64,000 bases of DNA from Litsea cubeba (lineage: Eukaryota > Streptophyta > Magnoliopsida > Laurales > Lauraceae): the NCBI GenBank assembly GCA_012931725.1, contig CM022948.1:70485455-70549454 (forward strand). The letters are read 5' to 3'. Both the position numbers and the translations under genes were made by a program. Of the stretch, positions 1-11,300 are shown in pieces. Every line of letters begins with the position of its first letter. Within the stretch, counting starts at the first letter, position 1. The notes under the pieces were generated by a model. It was not told the DNA's origin, ran no database searches, and worked only from the letters and a program-made list of their open reading frames with translations.

Positions 1-989
1 ATAGTGTTAACTCCTCTTTTATATATATATATGTTGTGTTGTACACTTAATATGGTGATGTGAGGTATATGGAAGTTATAGACCCACCTATTGTACAGAA
101 ATTAATCATTGGTGCCACATAAGCGGGTACTTGAAATTTTAAATTTAAGTGGGGCACATAAATAAGCCCGATTATGTGGGACTAATTATTATGAAATTAA
201 TTGGGATAGAGTTTATGATAGTTGTATGCATGATTGGTGAACACAAATGAATTATTGAATATTTCCGGAAGGTTCTCTTTTGTTATATGAGATAGTGAAC
301 CCTTTTTTAATATGGAGTGATAAGGTGGACAGGGATTGAATAAGTGACTATTGAACCAAACTCCTAGGAGATAGTTTTGAATAATATATGGAAGGGACTT
401 CCTTATGGGAAGAAATTGAAACTCTGAAACTCTTAAAATAGAGTTCTTTTGAATTATAAGGACCCATAAATGGGAAGATTGGATATACTAATGTGGAAGA
501 GATGGATGTGGAATCTCATTGAATCATAAGAAATGCTATAGGAAAAATTGTTAATTTTCATATCTTCCTCTTATTAGTTTTATGCTGCTTCATGTTAAGT
601 ATGTGACTTGTGTATTGAAATTATTGCTCACCAGTTTTCTGATAAGTGGTTTGCCCCACTTCAGGTACGGATCATTTGGGAAAACTTGGCAACGAGGGGG
701 ATCAGCCATTGGATTTCAACTTGCGTGGCTGATAAGAGAGCGTCAGAAATATAGGATTTGGAAATTTGAACTTTAGGGATGGATTACATTATTTTCAATA
801 ATGTAGAACTTGTTTCTTTTATTCTTTCTTTATAAATTAGGGATTTTATTGATTTGAAATATTTAATTGATCTCTCAAATAATTAGAAGCATTGCTCAAT
901 TCTTTGGCATATTTGATTTATGTGGTAATTTAGCATTACTTAAGTAATGCTCCGAGACCTGAAGAGCTCCAGGTTTTCGGGGTGTTACA
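1..989. mobile_element. 3' part of an LTR (Ty3/gypsy-like), left end outside window
   Basis: AT-rich sequence with no convincing gene. It closes with GGGGTGTTACA at 979-989, the usual 3' terminus of plant Ty3/gypsy LTRs, after a GAAGAGCTCC block like that near the end of the solo LTR at 43777-46420 (GAAGAGCCCC). A TATA-like stretch lies near 830. The 5' end and any target duplication are outside the window, so solo LTR and full element cannot be told apart. Confidence 0.5.
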
Positions 990-1995
990 TAGGACCTTGT
1001 TCACGCAAGGCAAAGCCTAGACAGACACAGACCTTTATTGTTTCCTGAGTCGGCATAGACATTCACTCAGTTGATCTAAGCTCAGCCAGTTGGACTGATC
1101 ATCACTGGTAGGAGCTATTGAGAGTGTTGTGTGGCTATCATTATGAGCATTGTTGGAGACAGCCGGTGCGATACCGAGTCCGGTCTTAGTGTGTGTTGAT
1201 GGATGATGATTATTTGTGGGGCTAGATAATCCCCAGCACTGTGAGATTTTCCCCGCCGCGATTGTGTTCAGTATGGGAGGGCCGCGGCATAATATCCCGC
1301 GGTATCCAGCTTGTGTAAGTGTGCCATTTTGTGTAGATTTATTATATTATGTTTTTATTGATTCTATTTGTTTATCTTGCTCAACTGCCTAGGATCTGTA
1401 CCATTGCTATTCTCTTAACTTTATTACTGTCTCTACTCATTTGATGCATACATTCTATATTATTAGCATACTGTGACTTGCCAGATCTTTAGATCTGATC
1501 CACTCTTGGTGCTTAGGTCTTGACCCCGAGTTCGAGGGCGATGCGTACGCACTCGTAGAGGTGCCCGTAGTAGGTGACTACGGATGGGGACCGGCCGACC
1601 AAGAGGTCGAGCTGGAGGGTGGAGAGCCGGCACCAGTGGCAGGGGCTTGAGTGTCTATTTGTTTGGGATTTTGAGAGATTTTTATAGTGAGTTGGGTAAT
1701 GTTGGAAATATGTAATTAAACTTTGATTTTTATCACTTGTCATTTTAAGCTGGATAAGCCCGTTATACATGATATGATTTTGATGATACCTTATGCTTCC
1801 GCTATCTCTGTATTGCTTCCGCTTATTTCTTTATGCTTCCGCAATATTAACTGTTGTTATAATATTGTTTAAAAAGTTTCAAATTGGACCTCACTGCGGA
1901 CCTACGATCTTGGAAATTCTCGGATTTTCCGGGAAGTAGCGCGCCAATTTCGGTACTTTGACGATTTTCTCGGTATCCGGAATTGGGGCGTTACA
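990..1995. mobile_element. Second LTR-like fragment, probably the host of the preceding insertion
   Basis: A GC-richer stretch that again ends in an LTR-like terminus, GGGGCGTTACA at 1985-1995. Positions about 1510-1650 hold an open, GC-rich frame on the plus strand rich in Glu, Val and Gly, ending in TGA at 1648-1650. The repeated phrase TGCTTCCGC follows near 1795-1845. Two LTR termini about 1 kb apart in the same orientation suggest that the element ending at 989 is nested in this one. Confidence 0.45.
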
Positions 1996-2330
1996 CAATG
2001 AATAAGAGATAGAATTAGAAAAATTACCACCCTTGAATTCTAAACTTGAAAGTAGAACTTCACACTAAAAGTAGAAATCAGGGAGGGGAGAAGAAGATAC
2101 AAACAACAAATTTCAGGCAAAACAGAAAAAAAATTAAAATTTCTAGACAACTGTAATCAAGTACAACGATATCCAATTACTGCATTGAATCTCATATTTT
2201 GGTAAACATGAATTCATTTATGTAAGTTGAATAATTAGTGAACATCATTTCCAATTGTTGCAGACCTACAAAAACAAGATACAAAGCCTGAAGTAAGAAA
2301 GATGTACCCAACATGTCCACCACGTCATTG

Positions 2331-5300
2331 CTATTGATGGCTATCAGGTCTTCTTTGGATAAACATTGACCCAATTAGAATGGCGATCCCTGTTATTGCA
2401 ATTGTGAAAAGAATACGTCTCTTTGATGAATTGCATCCTGACCTTCTGGGAACACCTTGTTCTCTCTGAGGGATACTCCAATTCCTTTGAAATCCAATGG
2501 TCAGTGGATTGTAAGCAAGGTAAAAAGGTTGTTCATTGTAACTACTAAAACAAACAACAAGGTAGAAAAAACTCTGTGCAACTACAAAAAAGCATATGAA
2601 GTCGAAATAAATTCTCCTTTAAAAAACGGCCCATTCCTAAGACACCATCTTCTTTCTTTAGAGAATTTAAAAATTGTGCCCAAAGCCAAGTGCTTCCGGA
2701 TTCCAAATATTAAATAAAAATTGTTCTTGTCTTCCAGCACTTGGCGCAATGTTAAGACATACCCTGCATTAGGGAGGGATACAGATTTGAACCTAAGTTT
2801 TATGCTTGTATTCTCTGTAGGTAGTCTTTGTTACTTAGTTGTGTACACTAGGACAGCGCATCAAGTAATAAAGTAAAAATATTATACCTCAATAGTATAT
2901 TAAAATGAGTTATAACATGTGAAAACATATCTGTAAGAATAGAAAGGCATTATAAATGCACATAATAGTAAACAAATGAGAAAAAACAACACAAAAAAAT
3001 AAGTTAAATAAGGTTTTCTCTTATTACAAATGTTGGAACTTGGAAAAAAAATGATTACCATCTATGATTGTTGCGCAAGTAGAAACATATAAAATTATGA
3101 TTACCTAGTGACAAGATCACTTAAGAACAAACACCTAGTAAAACATGACACACATGAAATCAAACTAAACATGTTCCTAAAAATCACAATTGTGGGATGC
3201 CATGGAAATTATACAATGAACTGGCAATTGGCGCAACATCACGACTTCTAAAGGAATTTTATGATTGGTTTCAAAAAAAAAAAAAAAAACATATAACGGT
3301 TTAAAGATAAATATGGAAATGTTTCAAATTAATAGCATAGGTAAATTGAGAACTAAAACTACCAGGAAGATTCTGCAATATAGTTACTATGAAGAAGGAT
3401 TTCATGATCATTTAGTTCATGCCGCCGAATATATTTGTTACAAACATCGCAATATTCTGGCCGATTACCACAAACTTCCTGAAACCACAAAAGGTGAAAG
3501 CAAGTTACAGAGACAATTATAGCTAATGACACTGCAAATTTGTTATGTTTCAACACAGAGTTGTCAACAGTTGCTACCTGATGCTTACTGAGGTCAACTG
3601 CAGGCAACAGGAACTCACAATATTCACATGTAACAATCCTTTGTGGGCAACTTTCACGTTTATGGAGCGCCAAAACTTCACGCTCAATTTCCTCACTGCA
3701 TAGTGAACAAGCTACCTGCCCTCACAATAATTTAATTTCCAAGATATTTCATAGATTACATAAAATCCTAAATATCACTACCAAAACCAAGTCACAAATT
3801 TATAATTGGAATCAGACCAACTTCAGAGCCCATGGAAGCAATGATTTAGTTATGTAGGAGGTTGCCAGGCACTAAACATGAGAGCCACAAACTTACAGAG
3901 GTTGTCTTCGAGGTTGGGCCATTGTACTAATGATCAGAACCATTCAGGAAGTAGACCACAACATGGATAGGTTATCTTTGGTCCTCTTTACACAACAATC
4001 GAACATTCATCAATGAACATAGAAAATAGAAAGGCCAACAGTTTACCCTCTTCTCAAATGGCAAGAATTATGTTCAGTGAAAAGAAAGAATGTACCAACC
4101 AACCATCTGTCATGAATGCTTGTTACTAGAACCAATTCACCCCATGGAATACAAATTGTTTTTTGTGTCCAGCCTTGGATGCCAACCTTTTGCTAATAGG
4201 AAACATCATGAATCTTTGTTGATTTAATAATAATAACGATAAAGATATTTTATTAATAACTGCCATGAGGAAGAGGATTCAAGCCTACAATCTCAACAAC
4301 AACTTCCCACTATTCAAAATTGGAATGTCAACTAGGCTAGGTGAGTTTTGTGTATGATACGTAAATCGGTCATAAATTGTCCAAGACAGCCAAAACCTGA
4401 ACCCACCCAAAATGGACTGAGGTCAAAATCTATAAACCCTTACCCGCGCTGAGCCCAGTAAAACCACTATCAAACCCACCCCTAATAAGGGCCACCTAGG
4501 GCAGTTTTAACCTGATCCATTGCCATCCCTAGAAAGTATTGGCACTCTTCTTGAAAATAAATTTACAACTAAAAGAGAAGGTCAAGAAAAGGATCAGAGT
4601 TACAACAACCGGGTCGTACCAGACACAAATAAGGGATGAATGAAACGTACACATCTATGATGCCCAAATACAGCGTGGATATGAAAATATAACCCATTGA
4701 TTAATGAAAAGAAAGCCCTTTAGAAATGCCAAGTAAACAAGTCCTTTACAATAAAGATTAGTAGATGAGAGGAACATGCCTGCGGATGTACTATTTTATT
4801 TATTTATTTTTAATGGACCATGTGTCAAATTGAAAATGGCTACTTGAAAAGTTCTTCACAGAAACAATTTGATGAGGACATTAGAGCTCACATAAATTAT
4901 GCAAGAGAAAGAAAGTAGATCAAGATAACATACGGGCAAGCATCTTTGTGGTTGGATGATCACTGCCGGTGTTGGATTGCGATTCTGGAAAAGATCCACC
5001 ATTGGATCTTAATTCTAATTAAGATCAATGGTTGGATCTAGTCCGATCTAACAATCGAACAAGATGAAGACCCCATGTGGAAAAACCAGGAAGACCCCCA
5101 CATTGGGATGTGCCACATGAGAGGGACAGCAAAGAAGAGAATTGAAGATCTAAAGGGCTCATCCAAGTGACCATGACCGTACGGTCAGGCCCATCCTAAT
5201 TTAATTATTTCTTGCAAACAAATCCATAATTAAATAAGGGAGATACTCCTGTGAGAGTTACTCTCACAATGCTATGAGAGTAAGGGCGGGGGCCCTCACA

Positions 5301-8300
5301 TCCATCTCTAATGCCAACAGCCAAAATACGAGCGCCCCCACCCCTTACTCTCCTAGTACCATGAGAGTAACTCTCGCAGGAGCATCTCCCTTATTTAATT
5401 ATGGATTTATTTGCATAAGTGATGTTTTAAATAGTTGAGTTGGATGTTATGTTCTTGACCGTGGGATAAGTTACATGGTTGAGATCCAGTTTAGGGTTAG
5501 GTTTTCTCTATATAAGCATTGTAAAGACACTTTCTCAGTCGATGATTGATGATGAATGAAAAAGATTGCTTTTGGCTACTTCTCTTTTATGGCAGAAAAT
5601 TGTGAAAACAATTTTTTGAGAAGTCCACAAAATTCTAACATACAGAAAATAGGAGAAAACTTGGTATTCATTTCTCCAATTTGTATTACATGGGTTTGCT
5701 TTCCATGCCTTATGGATGCAGGTTGTTTACACTTTTCACAACCTCTCCATCTGGCCTCATATGGTTTCAAATTGAACAAAATGAACAAAAAATACAACAA
5801 TTGGGCAGAATAATGACAAAAGACTGCACAAACATAGTTCTGTGGGCTTAGGTTCGAGAGTCTTTGTCTAGTCGGACCTGACCCTCTGTCTGTCAAATCT
5901 CCGTTTTTCTTCTCCTATTTTCTCCTTCGGGCCACTAAGATACCTCTGACATTGATTTGGGACGGCCTTACCAAGTGTTTGGATGGATGGAAATTGATTT
6001 TGACTGACAGTGATCTTTGAAAATCATCACTCGTTTTACAAAGACTATGTTTGTGCAATCTAAGGGAGTTTACTGGTTTATACGCCAGTGGGTATTCGGG
6101 GTTGTGTAATTCTGGGTCATACCAATACGAAGAACCAGAATGAAGCCAAGAAAAGGGCTTGCACAACCGAGCCTTAACTAAGGATGCCCTTACTCCATTG
6201 ACAGAGAAGAACAAAAAAGGAAGACTGAGCAATCAGAATTTTGAAGTGAAAAGGCTTGGTAAGGCCATAATTATTCAGCCTCTCCCTCTGAAGGACTCTT
6301 CCAGAGGGTTGGAGACTAAGTTTGTCTTTTTAGAAGTGCTTCCGAGCAGGATCTCACCTTCTTGAAGAAAGATCTGAAGGGAAGATGACTTGAGAATTCT
6401 AGGTCTTAGAGGAATTCTCTGCACTCTGGAGTGTATGGGGAGTGAGGAGGGTCTTGAACTGTTGATGAAGGGTTTGAATGGACGACCAAGGGCCCTATTT
6501 ATAGGCCTGGGAGGCAGTTACAGTGGTTCCAGGGAGTTACAACTTGAAAAGTGCGCCAAAACACTCTCTGTAAGGTCAGGTCCGACAAACAGGGTCTTTG
6601 TCTGACCCTATTAACCAAAATGTTGAAAGTGTGCTCAAATGACCTCCAATTGATCTGAAACTTCGGGGAATACTTCCTGGGTTGGTTATTAGACTATGAG
6701 AGAGATTTCACCATCATTTGATCTCTGGAAGCCAGCTTTAGCCTCTAGGTTTGAGCACTTTGTCTTTGAACCGGATGTTGATAAAAAAAAATGATCTTCA
6801 ATGACTTTGAAATTGGAGGAAACCTCCTTAGGACTTATTGTTGATCAACAGGAGCGATTTCATCATGATTTGGCCTTCTGAAATGGGCTAATTTGAGTCA
6901 TAGAGGGTCAGATCCGACAACTTATCTTTTATCGGACTAGAGGGTCGGTGTATAGGAAATGGGTCCGAGTGATCTCAAGTTGCTTCCAAATTCTGAGACA
7001 ATACCTCCTCAACTTATTATTGGGCTTTGGAGTTGGTTTTTGTCTTGGAAATCAGTTCGAAATGGATCTTAGCCCTCTAAGTCCGAGCAGCTTTGACTTT
7101 GATTGACTTTATTTGTTTCGTGCTTGGATTTGAGATCAGTTTACTTTTCTTGCCTTGGGAGCTTGTGTTTGACCCCTTTGTAGTGACTTGATCCCTAGGA
7201 ATTGGCTGAGTATGAAATTCCAGCCTAGGTCTGAGAACTAGGGTTTTGTGTCTTCAATAACCTCAGATTGCTCTAAAACTTTGAGGAACCTCTTAAATGG
7301 GCATTCTCAGACCCTAGAATGGGGTTCACCTTGTTCTGATCTTTTGAACTAGTCCAGCTGTTGTCATTAGGGTTTAGGTCTGAGTATTTGTAAGTTCCCG
7401 GACCTGGAGTTGATGAGCTTCTTGAGTTTTGAATGACTTTCGAAGCTGGTTTTGAGCTTCCTCCAGTTGAGTGAAGCAATTCTGAGCCCTTGTTTTGGAG
7501 TGCAGGCTTTCATGCTTCTCTGACTAATTTTGACCTGTTTGGGGTGCATGTGTGATTTTTTACATGCCAACACTCTTAAAATTGGGATCTGGTGTGAGAC
7601 CAACGGGAATGAGGCCTTTCGGCGTGAGGCCGAGAATCATGCATTTTCTTCTTCTTCCCTTTCCATTCTCTAAGTTTTGTTGGGTTTCATCTTTTTACAA
7701 ACATCCATCCAGAGCCATCACAACCACAAGCTATATCCATCACATTCCATCCTCTTACCCAAAGATCATCAACACCACTACCTTAAAACCCATCAAACCA
7801 TTGGTCGACCAACCCAAAACCCCATACCTCCGTTGATGCCACACCTAATACCCAAAATCCCAATCGTTGAATTACCCTAGCCTCATCCCACACCAGCCGA
7901 ACATCTATATTCCCCATCTACATCAGCCGAACCCTTTACCCACAAATCCACACTAGTGGAGTCCTATTGAACCAAATCCCTATAGTCGAAACCATAAAAC
8001 CTGAAATCCAGCAATGTTGTATCTTCCCCAAGCCACAGACCAAACGGCCGAGCCCCTTCCCTACCAAACCCCATTGGCCGAACCACATAAATCCCATTCC
8101 CTGCCTGCCAAACCAACTTGAGCCCAAACCCAGCTCATTCGAAACTCTTCCAGCTTAGCCGAGACCTATACCAGGCATATCCATCATGGCTGAACCTTAT
8201 ATTTAGGGTTTTGGATCCCTTGGAACATTCCTTTCAGCTCCTTTCTTTATTTCTGATTGTTAGTTTGTTTATTGCTTATTTGGGTCACATCAAATTGCGG

Positions 8301-11300
8301 GAATTTCTAAATACTATCCTGAATATTTAATTCTAATCTCACGCACACCAGTTTCATTGGCAACACTATTGAACCTAACCTTTGTGTCAAATCATCAAGA
8401 GGGACATTAAATCTACTTGATATTGGTTGGTCCCTAAGCTAGTGGAAGAGATTTCCTTCCATTGCAACACCCAATTCAAATTTGGGGGTCTCATTGTGGG
8501 ATTGCGACAAGGCCTAGAGTCACCTCTTATTTACTAATTAAAATTCAATAAAAGGAGTGCAATCTGATTTTCAGTTTTCTAATTTAATTGTGAATGTTAG
8601 TGTTTTTCTGATCACATAATCATGGGAACATCTACCCTAATTCTTTCAAGATCTACCAATGAAGGAGTAGGGTTTGCAGATCGAGCCTCTATAGATGCAT
8701 GATGCGTTTCCCGACTTTAATCGCCCAGAATTTGTGAATCCACCTTTGGAGTTCCATCCAGATGACATCCAATGGTTGGATCTAGCTTTTAATGGATAGA
8801 AGACCCCATGTGCGCAATCATTTTGAAGGCCCCACACCAGAAAGCAAGGTTTAAAAAAATGGAATCGGGACCAGAATCGCCCATGGCTGAGTCACCTAGA
8901 ACTCGGCCAAATCGGGTTACATCCCAAAAGGCTCACAAAAAAAATTCAAAAAATGAGGAAAAGGAAAAAGGAAGGAGAAAAAGAAGAAGATGGAAGAGGA
9001 GCATCGTACCTGGCAGAGCAACAACAGCAGAAGCAGCAGCAGCAGCAGAAGAGGAAAGCAACATCTGGTAGCAGGAAAGCGGCAGCAGCGGCATCTAGCA
9101 GCAGGAAAGCAGTAGCAAGCAAGCAGACAGCAGGAAAGCAACAACAAAGGAAAGCAGTAGCAACAGAGAAAAGTAACAGGCCAGCAGCAACAGTGCAGAG
9201 CAACATCAGGACAGTAAAACCCTACTTCCTCCTCCTTTCTCTCACTTTCTTTAGGTAATGTCCTAATCTGAAACCCTTCCCCCCTTTTTTTAACTTTTAT
9301 ATTGCTCTCCCACTGCTTTAGTTAAAGAATTTACAAAACAAAACATTTGTTTTATTTTTTTTCTAGAGTTGAGTCCGAGTCACTGTGACCCGACTCAGTC
9401 ATGACTGAGTCCGAGTCTGCCGATTTTTTAATCCGTGCTTGGAAGTGACACATGGGAGGAAATAAAAGAGTTACACCAAGTCAGGAGGGGCCCAAGGGAA
9501 TTTAAAAGATTACAAGAGAAAGGGACCCAAGAGCTTAAAAGAAATAAGAAAGGAGGGGCCACAACTTAAGTGGGATGTCTTGGAATTCATGCCAAGGGGA
9601 CTTGCGCACGAATCCCCATGCGCAAGTACTCATGTGTCGACATGTTTTTTATTTTTATTTTTATGTCTTTTATTTTAAGTTATGATGATGTCATCACTTT
9701 AGGGCATCATGTCTTAAAGACAATATTATGATATCTTCTTCCTTATGTTATGATGCTATGATGGAATGAGAAAACCCTCCTTTGAGTTCTCCATGAGTCT
9801 CCACTGGTGTGCTCATGGGATCCTCGGTAACGCCTCCAGATTGGATTTTGTGAGAGCCCAAGACAAGTTATTCCTATTATCTTCCTTTATTTTCCTTCCC
9901 GCATTTTCTTTCGCAATAGAGCTTTAGATCTATATCATCTAGGAGTTTCTTGCTACTCAAACCAAGTTGCTACCGCTAGATTTCAAGATCTGAACCACCA
10001 TCCCATAGATCTACATCATCCTCCCAAACCCAAAACCATATAGCCATACCATACCTACCTTCCACAAGGATCCCTCCCTCCTTTATTGCAGGATTTGCGA
10101 CATTGCCTTAGAACTTTATCAAATTACCAACTTAATTTTCAATGATAGATAGTTTAGATGGTGTGATTCATAATTCAGCATTAATTATTAATTTTCAGAT
10201 TGATCTCAACATTCCATATTAGGCTAGATTGCATCTTGTCCTGCATCACACAATATCATTTAGCTTAGCCTTGCATGGTCGTGCATCACAATTTAAGGAT
10301 TAGATCAACATACCGGAGCATGGGTATTTAAGTAATGTTCCTTAGCATGCTTTTTGGGAATCATCTCTCCACAAATTGTACATTTTTCCAAAAAGCGTGA
10401 GCAGTGTGCATAATGCAAATCAATGTTTGAAGTAGGAATAGCTTTCTCACTGCCAAAGAAAAAAAAAGGGTCAACCACGTGCATGTTCATCAAGTTATAA
10501 CATAAAAAAAATTCTAGAAAAAATAAAATTCATAAAACTAAGTACACAGTAAACACTATTAGATATTAGTAATAAAAGGTAGGTTAACTTTAGAAGTTGA
10601 TTTTCTATTTCAAGTGTAGGATGTGCAGTACTTATATCCTTTGAAGATACGTTACTAGAATAGATGATGGTCAAAATGATCCACATGGCACTAACAATAG
10701 TTACTTTACAGCTTGATATCACAACGTATCAAATGAATTCTCTTACATAACATATCAAATGAATTCTTTCATTTAACATCTTTTGTTTCATTTAAAAATG
10801 ACTGCGTAACTAGACCTCTCATTCATATAATAAAAGCAATACATAAATTACTTGTGTCAGTGCTGAAATTCTTTACCTGCCCGGCACGCAAGATTGCAAA
10901 AAAAACAAAAAACAGACATAAGCTAGACATGTTCTTACATTATTTTTCCATTTAAATTGTAGGTCAGGATATGTCTTTAAAATGGGATAGGATATAATGA
11001 TGCAGACCTGAGGAGCGACAGGGCCACACTCAGTCAACCCAAGTCCATATGGATCACCAGATGCAAACTGAACCTGGCCCATAGACTCATAACTCATAAG
11101 CACTACACATCCCAGCAGGAACGACTCTTCCCTCTCTTAAAATAATTGCATCTTATATTGATTAGTTTAAGTTGAATTAGGACTTAGGACTCTTCAGTTA
11201 GAAAGATACCTAGTTTTTGTAGTAATTGATAATGATATCGAATGGTTTAGATTCTTCTTTTCTTTAATTTTTAAAAAGGATGTAGCCAGTTTATCACTTC

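Larger units (their letters stand above)
3716..10313 (-). other. Intron 2 of the zinc-finger gene, repeat-filled
   Basis: A 6.6-kb intron with no recognisable gene. It holds a palindromic MITE (5238-5390), a TATA-bearing stretch CTATATAAGC near 5508 that resembles a decayed LTR promoter, a CAG/CAA-rich stretch (about 9015-9200), and several loosely similar phrases around 6640-7340 that look like a decayed long repeat. Two passages (about 5022-5075 and 8768-8812) share GGTTGGATCTAG followed by GAAGACCCCATGTG and may be remnants of the same repeat family. Confidence 0.5.

Noticed and set aside
8953..9258. Gln/Lys/Ala-rich frame over the CAG repeats
   Set aside because: Low-complexity translation of a microsatellite inside an intron of a minus-strand gene.
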